Assembly (NCBI RefSeq): GCF_014641195.1 | Contig: NZ_BMHQ01000008.1 | Coordinates: forward strand, 1 to 64,000 | Origin: Marinithermofilum abyssi | GTDB taxonomy: Bacteria > Bacillota > Bacilli > Thermoactinomycetales > DSM-45169 | Direction of reading: 5' to 3' | Length of the DNA stretch: 64,000 nt | Shown: piece after piece, positions 28,403 to 39,465 of the stretch | Numbering within the stretch: position 1 is the first letter of the stretch | Layout: each line of letters begins with the position of its first letter | Made by a program: the position numbers and the translations under genes | The notes under the pieces: generated by a model | Told to the model about the DNA's origin: nothing | What the model saw: the letters and a program-made list of their open reading frames with translations, nothing else | Database searches by the model: none

Positions 28403-28432
28403 CTGATATCTGTCGGTAAAACATGGTATAAT
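28403..28432 (+). promoter_or_regulatory. Candidate amylase promoter
   Basis: Perfect TATAAT at 28427-28432; the best -35 match is only CTGATA at 28403-28408 with an 18-base spacer, so an activator may be needed. No clear catabolite-responsive element is seen near it. Confidence 0.45.
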
Positions 28433-28539
28433 CGAAAAGAAAGAAAGCGGGTCGTGCACTGCGTTTCACCTTGTTGCCTTCCCGACTTTATTTTGCCCGC
28501 TTGTGCAACCGATTTCATTTTGTCTTGCGAGGTGAGCTT

Positions 28540-30108
28540 ATGAAAAAATATGTGTCTGCCGCAGTCAGTTTTGCACTCGCTTTCGCCCTGCCCGTCGCAG
28601 CGGGCGCCACCGAAAAGGTTCATGCTGAATCCGCTGCCTACAAGTTGAATTGGCGACACGGTGTGTTTTACGAAATCTACGTCCGGTCTTTCTATGACTC
28701 CAACAAAGACGGCGACGGCGACTTGCGTGGAATCATGCAAAAGATGAATTACCTCAACGACAATAATCCCTATACCAAGAGGGATCTGAACATTAACGGC
28801 TTATGGTTGATGCCGATTACGAAATCCCCCAGCTACCACAAATACGATGTAACGGATTATTATCAGGTAGACCCCCAATACGGAACATTGAAAGATTTCC
28901 GCGCCATGGTTAAAAAAGCCCATCAGCATGGAGTTAAAGTGATCATGGACTTGGTCGTCAACCACACGAGCAACCAACATCCCTGGTTTCAGTCGGCAAT
29001 GAAGGATAAGAACAGCCCCTACCGTGATTACTACATCTGGGCGGATAAAAATACGGACATCCATGAAAAAGGCCCCTGGGGTCAGCCCGTCTGGCACGAA
29101 ACCTATCCGGGATCCGGCGATTACTATTACGGACTGTTCTGGAGCGGGATGCCCGATTTAAACTATGATAACCCCAAAGTACGGGAAGAGATCAAAAAGG
29201 TCGGGAAGTTCTGGTTGAAACAGGGCGCGGACGGATTCCGCCTGGACGCCGCCAAACACATCTACGACGAAAAGGACGTGGACAAAAATCTGCAGTGGTG
29301 GAACGAGTTCAAGACGGCGATGAAGCAAGAGAAGCCAGACGTTTATCTGGTCAGCGAAGTGTGGAGCAACTTTACCCAAGTCGCCCCCTATTATCGAGAG
29401 TTGGACACGATGTTCAATTTCGATCTCGCCGATAAAATTCTGCAATCGGCAAAGTCCGAGTCCGACCAGGGGATCGCCTCCTTCTCGGAAACAACCTACA
29501 AGGCCTTTAAAGAAGCCAATCCAGATGCCATCGACGCGCCCTTTTTGACCAATCATGACCAAAACCGGACGATGAGTGTACTGGAAGGCGACAAAGAGCA
29601 AGCCAAAGTAGCCGCTTCCATCCTGCTCACCCTGCCAGGCAACCCCTTTATCTATTACGGGGAAGAGATCGGCATGCTCGGTGAGAAGCCCGATGAGTAT
29701 ATCCGTGAACCATTCCGTTGGTATCCCGGCAGCGGGAAGGGGCAAACCACCTGGGAAGAACCTCGTCACAACAAAGGTCCCGATGCAGTATCGGTGGAAG
29801 CACAGAATCAAGATCCGAACTCCTTGCTGAACCACTACCGAAACATGATTCATCTGCGCCAGGAACACCCTGCTTTGATGAAAGGAGATATTCAAGCCAT
29901 TGACACCGGCGATGACCGCATTGTCGCTTTCCAGCGCACCTACGGAAAGGAAACCTTGATTGTGGTACACAATTTATCCGGAGAAACTGTCCAGCTGGAC
30001 CAGTTCGGCAAAAAGAAACGGGTCCATACCACTTCAAAACAAGTAAAAACCGTTGCAGACGGGAAGCTTCATTTACCCGGGTACTCTTCTGTGATTCTGG
30101 AAAAGTAA
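28540..30108 (+). CDS. Secreted alpha-amylase, GH13 family
   Basis: 522-residue exported enzyme that should hydrolyse starch alpha-1,4 bonds. Signal peptide about 1-30 (MKKYVSAAVSFALAFALPVAAGA). The GH13 regions are in order: DLVVNHTS (137-144), GFRLDAAKH with nucleophile Asp236, EVW with acid/base Glu273, and TNHDQNR with Asp340. A calcium-like DSNKDGDGDL lies at 53-62. A C-terminal beta domain follows; no starch-binding module is present. I start at ATG 28540 behind GAGGTGAG; upstream codons are in frame but not signal-peptide-like. It occupies the place between tuf and rpsJ where B. subtilis has ybaC. Closest subfamily not certain. Confidence 0.93.
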   Translation: MKKYVSAAVSFALAFALPVAAGATEKVHAESAAYKLNWRHGVFYEIYVRSFYDSNKDGDGDLRGIMQKMNYLNDNNPYTKRDLNINGLWLMPITKSPSYHKYDVTDYYQVDPQYGTLKDFRAMVKKAHQHGVKVIMDLVVNHTSNQHPWFQSAMKDKNSPYRDYYIWADKNTDIHEKGPWGQPVWHETYPGSGDYYYGLFWSGMPDLNYDNPKVREEIKKVGKFWLKQGADGFRLDAAKHIYDEKDVDKNLQWWNEFKTAMKQEKPDVYLVSEVWSNFTQVAPYYRELDTMFNFDLADKILQSAKSESDQGIASFSETTYKAFKEANPDAIDAPFLTNHDQNRTMSVLEGDKEQAKVAASILLTLPGNPFIYYGEEIGMLGEKPDEYIREPFRWYPGSGKGQTTWEEPRHNKGPDAVSVEAQNQDPNSLLNHYRNMIHLRQEHPALMKGDIQAIDTGDDRIVAFQRTYGKETLIVVHNLSGETVQLDQFGKKKRVHTTSKQVKTVADGKLHLPGYSSVILEK

Positions 30109-30112
30109 TAGG

Positions 30113-30147
30113 ACAAAGCCCTGAGCCGAAAGGCGACAGGGCTTTGT
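30113..30147 (+). terminator. Amylase terminator
   Basis: ACAAAGCCCT and AGGGCTTTGT form a 10-bp stem; the loop holds GCC-GAAA-GGC. It begins five bases after the amylase stop codon. Confidence 0.8.
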
Positions 30148-30204
30148 TTCTAACTTGCCAATCCTGAGGATCTACCGACGCAAACGAATAGATCCCAGCT
30201 CGGT

Positions 30205-30498
30205 ATGTATGCGGCCAATGAGCCGTCCGCTGCTCTAGGTAGAATTGAAAAAGCGGCAGATAAAATTTGCTCGAAAAAGGACTTGTCGGCCGGTGTGTGA
30301 TTTATGTTAATAGTGGCTAAATTGCAGCTCCTAATCTGTATCCTTCCGCATATGCCGGAAACGAACCGACCAGAGAGTTTGAGCGGTCTACTGGATGGAA
30401 AACCGGTGGATTACCAAATGAAGTCGACTGCCCGTGGGCTGGAGGTATTTGTGACTGTTCCTTCAGGAAATCATCAGCTGGATGTTCGTGTGCAGTGA
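30205..30498 (+). pseudogene. Decayed coding remnant, C-terminal part only
   Basis: One frame reads MYAANEPSAALGRIEKAADK..., hits TGA at 30298, and resumes from an ATG at 30304 to 30498. The last third (LLDGKPVDYQMKSTARGLEV then FVTVPSGNHQLDVRVQ) looks like the end of a beta-sandwich domain of an exported protein. In the +1 frame IAAPNLYPSAYAGNEPTREFE (about 30325-30388) also looks protein-like, suggesting a frameshift. I do not recognise the family. Probably debris from an accessory gene next to the amylase. Confidence 0.4.
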
Positions 30499-30516
30499 CT
30501 CATTGATCAACAGACT

Positions 30517-30558
30517 GTCAAAAGACAGCTCCCTCTTTCTAGGGAGCTGTCTTTTGAC
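30517..30558. repeat. 18-bp perfect inverted repeat (terminator-like)
   Basis: Arms 30517-30534 and 30541-30558 (GTCAAAAGACAGCTCCCT and complement) enclose a 6-base loop. It sits 19 bases after the remnant's stop codon. The T-rich part of the arm could serve as a T-tract for the plus strand. Confidence 0.7.
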
Positions 30559-30643
30559 TGTTGAAATGACCTGATTTTTTCTGAACCCGCAGGCATCTGC
30601 CCATGATATAGGGGCAAGAAGCTGCGGATATGCTTTTCCCTCC

Positions 30644-30678
30644 AAAAAAAGAACCCCTCATCCAAAGATGAGAGGTTC
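30644..30678 (-). terminator. Terminator of the str operon (after tuf)
   Basis: GAACCTCTCAT, 6-base loop, ATGAGGGGTTC followed by T7 on the minus strand, an 11-bp stem with a single G-U pair. Starts 18 bases after the tuf stop codon. Confidence 0.9.
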
Positions 30679-30695
30679 TTCACACGTAATGGGGA

Positions 30696-31886
30696 TTATT
30701 CGCTGATGGCAGTTACGGCGCCAGCGCCAACGGTGCGGCCGCCTTCGCGGATAGCGAAGCGGGTACCGTCTTCGATGGCGATCGGAGCGATCAGTTCCAC
30801 TTCCATTTCCACGTTGTCGCCAGGCATTACCATTTCAGTGCCTTCCGGCAGTTTGATAACGCCGGTTACGTCGGTGGTACGGAAGTAGAATTGCGGACGG
30901 TAACCGTTGAAGAACGGGGTGTGACGGCCGCCTTCTTCTTTGCTCAGGATGTACACTTGAGCTTTGAATTTGGTGTGCGGCTTAACCGTACCGGGTTTGG
31001 CCAACACTTGACCACGCTGAACCTCATCACGGTTCACACCGCGCAGCAGAGCACCGATGTTGTCGCCGGCTTCAGCTTCATCCATCAGCTTGCGGAACAT
31101 TTCCACGCCGGTAACAACGGTTTTCTTGGTTTCTTCTTCCAGACCGATGATTTCCACTTCATCGGACACTTTCAGGATACCGCGCTCCACACGACCGGTT
31201 GCCACGGTACCACGACCGGTAATGGTGAAGACGTCCTCGATCGGCATCAGGAACGGCTTATCTTTGTCACGCTCCGGAGCCGGGATGTATTCGTCCACAG
31301 CACGCATCAGTTCCAGGATCTTTTCGGCCCACTCGCTGTCCGGCTCTTCCAGAGCTTTCAGAGCGGAACCAGCAACCACCGGGATGTCGTCGCCCGGGAA
31401 TTCGTACTCGGAAAGCAGTTCGCGAACTTCCATTTCCACCAGTTCCAGCAGCTCTTCGTCGTCCACCATATCCACTTTGTTCAGGAAGACAACGATGCTC
31501 GGCACACCCACCTGACGGGACAGCAAAATGTGCTCCCGGGTTTGCGGCATCGGGCCGTCAGCGGCGGACACCACGAGGATAGCACCATCCATTTGGGCAG
31601 CACCGGTGATCATGTTTTTCACGTAGTCAGCGTGACCCGGGCAGTCCACGTGAGCATAGTGGCGATTTTCGGTTTCGTACTCCACGTGAGCGGTGGAGAT
31701 GGTGATACCACGTTCACGCTCTTCCGGAGCTTTGTCGATTTGGTCGTAAGCGGTAGCGGTAGCACCGCCGGTTTTCGCCAGGATCGTGGTGATCGCAGCA
31801 GTCAGAGTGGTTTTACCGTGGTCAACGTGACCGATGGTACCAATGTTCACGTGCGGTTTCGTACGCTCAAACTTCTCTTTGGACAT
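30696..31886 (-). CDS. tuf: Elongation factor Tu
   Basis: 396-residue-class GTPase (395 by count) that delivers aminoacyl-tRNA to the ribosome. [21 protein letters not shown]-loop GHVDHGKT, switch [13 protein letters not shown] and NKVD for guanine are intact; domains 2 and 3 are complete. The ATG at 31886 is 8 bases after AGGAGG. It is the last gene of the str operon, 121 bases after fusA, with no promoter I can identify in the gap. Confidence 0.98.
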   Translation of the reverse strand: MSKEKFERTKPHVNIGTIGHVDHGKTTLTAAITTILAKTGGATATAYDQIDKAPEERERGITISTAHVEYETENRHYAHVDCPGHADYVKNMITGAAQMDGAILVVSAADGPMPQTREHILLSRQVGVPSIVVFLNKVDMVDDEELLELVEMEVRELLSEYEFPGDDIPVVAGSALKALEEPDSEWAEKILELMRAVDEYIPAPERDKDKPFLMPIEDVFTITGRGTVATGRVERGILKVSDEVEIIGLEEETKKTVVTGVEMFRKLMDEAEAGDNIGALLRGVNRDEVQRGQVLAKPGTVKPHTKFKAQVYILSKEEGGRHTPFFNGYRPQFYFRTTDVTGVIKLPEGTEMVMPGDNVEMEVELIAPIAIEDGTRFAIREGGRTVGAGAVTAISE

Positions 31887-32007
31887 GAGTTTAATCCTCC
31901 TTTGTTCACATAGAAAAGAATTGTTGAAGATGTATGGGGAGAAAGCTGGCAAGCGGCATCACCGCTTCCCAACTCTCTTCACCGGGTGTGTTGCAGGGCT
32001 TCGGACA

Positions 32008-34083
32008 TTATTCGCCGGAAGCCTTGGCAATCAACTCTTCCGCAAGGCTCTTCGGCACTTCTTCATAATGGTCGAAGTGCATGGTGTATTGGCCGCGACC
32101 TTGGGTGCGGGAACGCAGGTTCGTCGCGTAACCGAACATTTCAGCCAGCGGCACCATGGCGCGGATCACTTGTGCACCGCCGCGGGAATCCATGCCTTCC
32201 ACACGGCCGCGACGAGAGTTGATGTCACCCATCACGTCACCCATGTACTCTTCCGGAACAATCACTTCCACTTTCATAATGGGTTCCAAAAGGACCGGGT
32301 TACATTTGGATTTGGCCGCTTTCAACGCCATGGAACCAGCGATCTTAAAGGCCATCTCCGAGGAGTCCACATCGTGGTAAGACCCATCAAACAGGGTAGC
32401 CTTGATATCCACCATCGGATAGCCGGCGAGCACTCCGTTTTGCATGGCCTCTTCGATTCCGGCTTGCACAGCGGGGATATATTCGCGGGGAACAACCCCA
32501 CCCACAATTTTGTTTTCGAATTCGAAACCGGAACCTTCTTCCAACGGTTCGAACTCGATCCAGACGTGACCGTATTGACCACGACCACCGGACTGACGGA
32601 TGAATTTCCCTTCGACTTTCGCAGAGCTGCGGAAGGTTTCCCGGTAAGCCACCTGCGGGTTACCCACGTTGGCTTCCACTTTGAACTCCCGCTTCAAGCG
32701 ATCCACAATGATGTCGAGGTGAAGCTCACCCATACCGGCAATGATGGTCTGACCGGTCTCATCATCGGTCCAAGCTTTGAAGGTCGGATCTTCTTCCGCC
32801 AGCTTGGACAGCGCCACTGCCATCTTGTCTTGGTCGCTCTTCGTTTTCGGTTCGATGGCGACCTGGATCACGGGCTCGGGGAATACCATGGATTCCAGGA
32901 TGATCGGGTTCTTCTCATCGCACAGCGTATCTCCGGTAGTGGTATCTTTCAGACCCACAGCAGCAGCGATATCGCCGGCGTATACCGTTTTAATCTCTTC
33001 ACGGGAGTTGGCGTGCATCTGCAGAATTCGACCGACCCGTTCCCGTTTCCCTTTTGTGGAGTTCAGCACATAGGATCCGGAGTTCAAGGTACCGGAGTAC
33101 ACCCGGAAGAAGGTCAGCTTACCCACATAGGGGTCCGACATAATTTTGAAAGCCAGTGCAGCGAACGGACCATTGTCATCCGATTCGCGGGTAGCTTCCG
33201 TGCCGTCCGGGAGTTCGCCTTTAATCGCCGGTACGTCCAGCGGGGAAGGCAAGTAGTCGACCACGGCATCCAGCAGCAGCTGAACCCCTTTGTTTTTATA
33301 GGAAGATCCGCAGAGAACCGGGATGATTTCCACGTTGCAGACGCCTTTACGCAGAGCTGCTTTCAGTTCCTCTTCGGTCGGCTCTTCACCTTCGAGATAC
33401 TTCATCATCAGCTCTTCGTCCAGTTCGGCGATCGCTTCGATCATCTGGGTGCGGTATTCTTCCGCTTTTTCTTTGTATTCGTCCGGGATTTCCCGAGCAT
33501 CCGTACGGGTACCCAGGTCATCCACATAATAGTAAGCGACATTTTTGATCAGGTCGATGATACCTTCAAAAGTATCTTCATACCCAATCGGATATTGAAT
33601 CGGCACGGCATTGGCACCGAGGCGTTCACGCATCTGCTGTACAGCGCCTTCGAAGTCAGCACCGACAATATCCATTTTGTTAACGTAAGCAATCCGCGGA
33701 ACATGATAGGTATCCGCTTGACGCCACACTGTTTCCGACTGAGGTTCTACGCCGCCTTTGGCACAGAATACCCCAACGGCTCCATCCAGCACGCGCAGGG
33801 AACGCTCCACCTCGACGGTAAAGTCCACGTGTCCCGGTGTGTCGATAATATTGATCCGGTGATCTTTCCACTGAGCGGTGGTAGCAGCGGAGGTAATGGT
33901 GATCCCCCGCTCTTGTTCCTGCTCCATCCAGTCCATGGTGGCAGCACCTTCGTGCACTTCACCGATCTTATGCACACGGCCGGAGTAGAACAAAATCCGC
34001 TCCGTGGTCGTGGTTTTACCCGCATCGATGTGAGCCATGATCCCGATATTGCGCGTGTCCTTCAAGGAGAACTCACGTGCCAT
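32008..34083 (-). CDS. fusA: Elongation factor G
   Basis: 691-residue translocase GTPase. [39 protein letters not shown] motifs and the five-domain length agree. Domain IV carries [20 protein letters not shown]. It lies 42 bases after rpsG in the canonical str order. Confidence 0.98.
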   Translation of the reverse strand: MAREFSLKDTRNIGIMAHIDAGKTTTTERILFYSGRVHKIGEVHEGAATMDWMEQEQERGITITSAATTAQWKDHRINIIDTPGHVDFTVEVERSLRVLDGAVGVFCAKGGVEPQSETVWRQADTYHVPRIAYVNKMDIVGADFEGAVQQMRERLGANAVPIQYPIGYEDTFEGIIDLIKNVAYYYVDDLGTRTDAREIPDEYKEKAEEYRTQMIEAIAELDEELMMKYLEGEEPTEEELKAALRKGVCNVEIIPVLCGSSYKNKGVQLLLDAVVDYLPSPLDVPAIKGELPDGTEATRESDDNGPFAALAFKIMSDPYVGKLTFFRVYSGTLNSGSYVLNSTKGKRERVGRILQMHANSREEIKTVYAGDIAAAVGLKDTTTGDTLCDEKNPIILESMVFPEPVIQVAIEPKTKSDQDKMAVALSKLAEEDPTFKAWTDDETGQTIIAGMGELHLDIIVDRLKREFKVEANVGNPQVAYRETFRSSAKVEGKFIRQSGGRGQYGHVWIEFEPLEEGSGFEFENKIVGGVVPREYIPAVQAGIEEAMQNGVLAGYPMVDIKATLFDGSYHDVDSSEMAFKIAGSMALKAAKSKCNPVLLEPIMKVEVIVPEEYMGDVMGDINSRRGRVEGMDSRGGAQVIRAMVPLAEMFGYATNLRSRTQGRGQYTMHFDHYEEVPKSLAEELIAKASGE

Positions 34084-34125
34084 CGGAAATGTCTCCTTTC
34101 ATAGGGCAAAAGTATGCTCAACCAA

Positions 34126-34638
<513 letters not shown>

Positions 34639-34641
34639 TCA

Positions 34642-35055
34642 TTATTTCTTCGGACGTTTGGTGCCGTATTTGGAACGGCCTTGTTTCCGGTCTTGCACAC
34701 CAGCGGTATCCAATGCGCCACGCACGATGTGGTAACGAACACCCGGCAAGTCTTTTACACGACCGCCGCGAACCAGCACCACACTGTGCTCTTGCAGGTT
34801 GTGGCCGATCCCCGGAATGTAGGCGGTCACCTCGATCCCGTTGGTCAGGCGCACACGAGCGTACTTCCGAAGAGCGGAGTTCGGTTTCTTCGGAGTCATC
34901 GTGCCCACACGGGTGCAGACGCCGCGTTTTTGGGGAGAGCTTTGGTTGGTCAGCTCTTTGCGGAAGCTGTTGTAGCCATGTTGCAGCGCAGGAGCAGTGG
35001 ATTTAGCTTTCTTGCGTTGACGACCTTTGCGAACCAATTGGTTAATTGTCGGCAT
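34642..35055 (-). CDS. rpsL: 30S ribosomal protein S12
   Basis: 137 residues. The decoding-site loops are of wild-type sequence: [22 protein letters not shown] and [30 protein letters not shown]. The ATG at 35055 is 8 bases after AGGAGGTG. The 149 bases before it hold a strong nested stem (35120-35200). Confidence 0.98.
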   Translation of the reverse strand: MPTINQLVRKGRQRKKAKSTAPALQHGYNSFRKELTNQSSPQKRGVCTRVGTMTPKKPNSALRKYARVRLTNGIEVTAYIPGIGHNLQEHSVVLVRGGRVKDLPGVRYHIVRGALDTAGVQDRKQGRSKYGTKRPKK

Positions 35056-35119
35056 GCCGGTCACCTCCTTTGACATGTTTCAGTACCACAGAGCCAGGCG
35101 GTTCATTTTTACACAGCAA

Positions 35120-35200
35120 ATTGGAACCCACATCCAAACGTGGACCGCGCCCGTTCAACACGCGGCACGCGGCCCGTTTGGATTGTTGACGTGTTCCAAT
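35120..35200 (-). ncRNA. Folded spacer between the L7Ae gene and rpsL
   Basis: Three stacked helices: ATTGGAAC with GTTCCAAT (35200-35193 and 35127-35120), ATCCAAACG with CGTTTGGAT (35083 offset: 35183-35175 and 35140-35132) and a CGCGG/CCGCG stem inside (35174-35168 and 35149-35142). No T-run, so not a terminator. As an untranslated leader in a ribosomal operon it could be a protein-binding control site or a processing site. Confidence 0.55.
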
Positions 35201-35204
35201 CCGC

Positions 35205-35453
35205 TCAATTCAAAATGGCTACCGTCGCTGCACCCACTTCGATTCCGCAGGCTTTGCCCAGTTCTTTCATGGAATCGACGTAGAGGACGGCAATCCCTTT
35301 ATTTTTGCACAGATTGATTACGGGGAGCGTCACATGTTCATCCGCATCCCGCGCAATCACCACCTGTTGCGCCTTCCCTTGCTCAACCGCTTTCTTCGTC
35401 TGCTTGGCTCCGATCATAAGAGAAGCCGCTTGTTTCACTTTTTCATAAGACAC
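35205..35453 (-). CDS. ybxF: L7Ae-family K-turn RNA-binding protein (YbxF)
   Basis: 82 residues, the length of B. subtilis YbxF. L7Ae/L30e fold signature: ASLMIGAKQTKKAVEQGKAQQVVIARDADEHVTLPVINLCKNKGIAVLYV. Such proteins bind kink-turn RNA. Start is GTG at 35453, 9 bases after GGAGGG; the frame is open further upstream but there is no family similarity. First gene of the str operon behind the promoter 35498-35526. Confidence 0.92.
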   Translation of the reverse strand: MSYEKVKQAASLMIGAKQTKKAVEQGKAQQVVIARDADEHVTLPVINLCKNKGIAVLYVDSMKELGKACGIEVGAATVAILN

Positions 35454-35497
35454 TTGGCGTAGCCCTCCAAAGTGAAATTTACCAAGCACACGAGGAT

Positions 35498-35526
35498 ATA
35501 TTACCATCGGCGTACCCGGTTGTCAA
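35498..35526 (-). promoter_or_regulatory. str operon promoter (sigma-A)
   Basis: Perfect TTGACA (35526-35521), 17-base spacer, TAATAT (35503-35498) on the minus strand, about 45 bases upstream of the ybxF start. It shows that the str operon can be transcribed independently of rpoBC. Confidence 0.85.
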
Positions 35527-35540
35527 CAAGAGGAATTCGG

Positions 35541-35573
35541 GCTTCATCCTGTTATTTTTTCACAGGATGAAGC
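35541..35573 (-). terminator. Hairpin after rpoC
   Basis: GCTTCATCCTGT and its complement form a 12-bp perfect stem around a T6-containing loop. There is no T-run downstream on the minus strand, but its place between rpoC and the str promoter fits a terminator or attenuator. Confidence 0.6.
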
Positions 35574-35743
35574 GCTGAAATCATCCCTTTGTCTTCAAGG
35601 GCTGCAACCCGGTTTGCTACGGGGAGGTTTATCCCTCTTGCTCTCTTGCCGTTCCGTCAATGGAGCTCGATGAATAACCCTCTCCCGTCACGCTATCAAA
35701 CAATCCGCTTCGCATGCACGGATCTTAACGAGCATCGATCTGC

Positions 35744-38700
35744 TCAGTCTACCAGCACCTTCTCTGCTGCATCCGCCTCGGAACCGGCTTCGCCGGAAGC
35801 TTCGGTAGGATCCGTGGCAAGAGTACGGTAACGGGACATCCCCGTACCGGCAGGTACCAGCTTCCCGATAATCACGTTCTCCTTCAGACCGAGCAGGCGG
35901 TCCACCTTGCCTTTGATCGCTGCATCGGTCAACACGCGGGTCGTTTCCTGGAAGGAGGCTGCGGACAGGAAGGATTCCGTCTCCAAGGAAGCCTTGGTGA
36001 TCCCCAGCAGAATCGGACGCGCCACTGCCGGTTCGCCGCCGTTGGCGAGTACTTTGCGGTTGGCCTCTTCGTACTCATGCAGATCGACAAAAGATCCCGG
36101 AAGCAATTCGGTATCTCCGGAGTCGGTGATCCGTACTTTGCGCATCATTTGACGGATCATCACTTCCACGTGCTTGTCGTTGATCTCCACCCCTTGCAGG
36201 CGGTATACCTTCTGCACTTCTTGCAGAATGTACTCCTGCACGCCGCGAACACCTTTGACCCGCAGCAGTTCTTTCGGATCAACGGAGCCTTCTGTCAGTT
36301 CGTCACCGGCTTCCACCCTATCGCCGAGCGCCACTTTCATGCGGGAACCGTAAGGGATGGTGTAGACTTTGTTTTCCACTTCCCCTTCGATTTCCACTTC
36401 GCGGCGGTCTTTAACTTCACGGATATCGGCCACTTTACCGGCGATCTCACTGATGATGGCCTGCCCTTTCGGATTCCGGGCTTCAAACAGCTCCTGAATC
36501 CGGGGCAAACCTTGGGTGATGTCGTCGCCGGCCACCCCGCCGGTGTGGAAGGTACGCATCGTGAGCTGGGTACCCGGCTCTCCGATGGACTGGGCGGCGA
36601 TAATTCCGACCGCTTCGCCCACTTCCACATTGGTCCCGAGGGCGAGGTTCCGCCCGTAACATTTGCGGCAGACTCCGTGATGGGTGCGACAGCTCAGCAC
36701 GGAGCGGATTTCCACTTCTTCGACGCCGGCTTCCACAATTTTGGTTGCCAGGTCTTCGTCGATCATCTGGTCCCGCTCCACGATCACTTCTTTGGTTTCC
36801 GGATGGCGCACCGTTTTGAAAGCGACCCGGCCCACAATCCGATCATACAGGCCCTCAATCACTTCGCCGCCATCCTGGATCTTGCTGACCGGCAGCCCTT
36901 TGTCGGTACCGCAGTCTTCTTCCCGGACGATAACGTCTTGGGCCACGTCCACCAGACGCCGGGTGAGATAACCGGAGTCCGCAGTTCGGAGAGCCGTATC
37001 CGCCAACCCTTTCCGGGCTCCGTGAGTGGAGATGAAGTACTCCAACACCGTCAAACCTTCCCGGAAGTTCGACTTAATCGGCAACTCGATAATCCGTCCA
37101 GCCGGGTTGGCCATCAGACCACGCATTCCTGCCAGCTGAGTGATCTGGGACACGTTACCCCGGGCACCGGAGTTGGCCATCATGAAGATCGGGTTAAATT
37201 TGCCCATCTTTCTCATCAGGACCTTGGTAATGTCGTCCTTGGCCTGACTCCAGATGGAGATGACCCGTTCATACCGCTCGTCTTCGGTGATCAAACCGCG
37301 GCGGTATTGTCTGAGCACCATTTCCACCTTTTGTTCCGCTTCCGCTAGGATCTCCTTTTTCTCCTCCGGAACCACAACGTCGGATACGGACATCGTGATC
37401 CCCGCTTTGGTGGAGTAGGAGTATCCGAGCGCCTTCACTTTATCCAGCAGGACCGCCGTTTCTTTCGTGCCAAAGCGGCGGAACACTTCGGATATGATTT
37501 TGCCCAAGAAGCCTTTTTTGACAGCTTCACCCTCCGGCATTTCCTTTATCTTCTCAGGGATGTTGATCCCTTTGTCGAAAATAAAGTATTGATCCGGGGT
37601 CCCTTTGGTCAGGTTGGCCTGGGTCGGCTCGTTGATATAAGGCAGCTCTTGCGGGAAGATCTCGTTGAAAATGATCTTGCCGACCGTGGTGATCAGGAAC
37701 GCATTCTGCTGCTTTTCCGTAAAGGAGCTTTTGTTTAGGCTTTTCGCCGGAATGGCGATCCGTGCATGGAGCGTCACATAGCCTTGAGAGTAGGCGTTGA
37801 TCGCTTCACCCGGCGTGGCGAAAATGCTGCCTTCTCCTTTGTCCCCGCTCTTTTCCAAGGTGAGGTAATAAGATCCCAGCACCATGTCCTGAGAGGGAGT
37901 CACAACCGGCTTCCCGTCTTTCGGGTTGAGAATGTTTTGTGCCGCCAGCATTAACAGACGTGCTTCCGCCTGGGCTTCTGCAGACAAGGGGACGTGAACA
38001 GCCATTTGGTCCCCGTCGAAATCAGCGTTGTATGCCGTACATACCAAAGGATGCAGACGGATTGCACGCCCTTCCACCAGGACCGGCTCGAAAGCCTGGA
38101 TCCCGAGGCGGTGAAGGGTGGGCGCCCGATTGAGGAGCACGGGATGTTCCTTAATAACTTCCTCCAGCACATCCCACACCTCGTGATGCACCCGCTCCAC
38201 TTTCCGTTTCGCACTCTTGATGTTGTGCGCCAATCCTTTGGCTACAAGCTCCTTCATCACGAAGGGTTTAAACAGTTCCAGCGCCATCTCTTTCGGCAGA
38301 CCGCATTGATAGATTTTCAAATACGGGCCGACGACGATAACCGAACGGCCGGAGTAGTCCACCCGTTTTCCGAGCAGGTTCTGACGGAAACGTCCTTGTT
38401 TCCCTTTCAGCATGTGAGAAAGAGATTTGAGCGGACGGTTGCCGGGGCCGGTTACCGGGCGGCCGCGGCGGCCATTGTCGATCAGGGCGTCCACCGCTTC
38501 TTGCAGCATCCGTTTTTCGTTTTGAACGATGATATCCGGAGCTCCCAAATCCAACAGGCGCTTCAAGCGGTTGTTCCGGTTAATCACCCGGCGGTACAGG
38601 TCGTTCAGGTCCGAGGTGGCAAAGCGACCCCCGTCCAACTGCACCATAGGCCGAAGTTCCGGTGGGATCACCGGAAGGACGTCCAGCACCATCCAGTCGG

Positions 38701-39367
38701 GGCGGTTGCCGGAGTTGCGGAAAGCCTCCAGCACCTCCAGACGCTTGATGGCCCGGTTCCGCCGTTGTCCCTGCGCCGTCTGCAGTTCTTCCTTCAGGGC
38801 CTCCACTTCGCGGTCCAGATCGATATCCTGCAGGAGCCGCTTGATCGCTTCGGCTCCCATCATCGCCGTAAAGGCATTGCCGTATTTTTCCCGATAGCTG
38901 CGGTATTCCTTCTCGGACAGCAGCTGTTTTTTCTCCAAGGGCGTTTGCCCCGGATCCACCACTACATAAGAAGCGAAATAAATCACTTCTTCCAAGGAGC
39001 GCGGGGACATGTCCAACACAAGCCCCATGCGGCTGGGAATCCCTTTGAAGTACCAGATGTGCGATACGGGAGCGGCCAGCTCGATGTGGCCCATCCGTTC
39101 CCGACGCACTTTGGAACGGGTCACTTCCACTCCGCAGCGGTCACAAACGACTCCTTTGTACCGAACACGTTTATACTTGCCGCAGTGACACTCCCAATCC
39201 TTGGTCGGTCCAAAGATTTTCTCGCAGAAAAGCCCCTCTTTTTCAGGCTTTAACGTCCGGTAGTTGATCGTCTCGGGCTTTTTCACTTCGCCCCGAGACC
39301 AAGACCGGATTTTGTTGGGGGATGCGAGACCGATTTTCATAAACTCAAAGTTATTGACGTCCAGCAC
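35744..39367 (-). CDS. rpoC: DNA-directed RNA polymerase subunit beta-prime
   Basis: 1207 residues. It starts with GTG ([17 protein letters not shown]) behind GGGAGGAA. Zinc-ribbon [20 protein letters not shown] near residue 60, clamp helices region, and the catalytic [12 protein letters not shown] near 450 that binds magnesium. The bridge helix/trigger-loop region ([29 protein letters not shown]) and second zinc site ([13 protein letters not shown]) are present. 98 bases after rpoB. The C-terminal tail ([19 protein letters not shown]) is acidic. Confidence 0.98.
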   Translation of the reverse strand: MLDVNNFEFMKIGLASPNKIRSWSRGEVKKPETINYRTLKPEKEGLFCEKIFGPTKDWECHCGKYKRVRYKGVVCDRCGVEVTRSKVRRERMGHIELAAPVSHIWYFKGIPSRMGLVLDMSPRSLEEVIYFASYVVVDPGQTPLEKKQLLSEKEYRSYREKYGNAFTAMMGAEAIKRLLQDIDLDREVEALKEELQTAQGQRRNRAIKRLEVLEAFRNSGNRPDWMVLDVLPVIPPELRPMVQLDGGRFATSDLNDLYRRVINRNNRLKRLLDLGAPDIIVQNEKRMLQEAVDALIDNGRRGRPVTGPGNRPLKSLSHMLKGKQGRFRQNLLGKRVDYSGRSVIVVGPYLKIYQCGLPKEMALELFKPFVMKELVAKGLAHNIKSAKRKVERVHHEVWDVLEEVIKEHPVLLNRAPTLHRLGIQAFEPVLVEGRAIRLHPLVCTAYNADFDGDQMAVHVPLSAEAQAEARLLMLAAQNILNPKDGKPVVTPSQDMVLGSYYLTLEKSGDKGEGSIFATPGEAINAYSQGYVTLHARIAIPAKSLNKSSFTEKQQNAFLITTVGKIIFNEIFPQELPYINEPTQANLTKGTPDQYFIFDKGINIPEKIKEMPEGEAVKKGFLGKIISEVFRRFGTKETAVLLDKVKALGYSYSTKAGITMSVSDVVVPEEKKEILAEAEQKVEMVLRQYRRGLITEDERYERVISIWSQAKDDITKVLMRKMGKFNPIFMMANSGARGNVSQITQLAGMRGLMANPAGRIIELPIKSNFREGLTVLEYFISTHGARKGLADTALRTADSGYLTRRLVDVAQDVIVREEDCGTDKGLPVSKIQDGGEVIEGLYDRIVGRVAFKTVRHPETKEVIVERDQMIDEDLATKIVEAGVEEVEIRSVLSCRTHHGVCRKCYGRNLALGTNVEVGEAVGIIAAQSIGEPGTQLTMRTFHTGGVAGDDITQGLPRIQELFEARNPKGQAIISEIAGKVADIREVKDRREVEIEGEVENKVYTIPYGSRMKVALGDRVEAGDELTEGSVDPKELLRVKGVRGVQEYILQEVQKVYRLQGVEINDKHVEVMIRQMMRKVRITDSGDTELLPGSFVDLHEYEEANRKVLANGGEPAVARPILLGITKASLETESFLSAASFQETTRVLTDAAIKGKVDRLLGLKENVIIGKLVPAGTGMSRYRTLATDPTEASGEAGSEADAAEKVLVD

Positions 39368-39465
39368 AGGGCATTCCTCCCTCAGGATCCTTCCGTTTAC
39401 CTTGTCTCAACCACGGCGATCCTTTGATGGCAAAACGCCTCATCGCTCGAGGCCCGACGAGTGTT

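Noticed and set aside
31834-34104. A 756-codon open frame on the plus strand opposite fusA
   Set aside because: It is the antisense shadow of a strongly biased, GC-rich fusA. The product is rich in His/Phe/Arg with no family resemblance.
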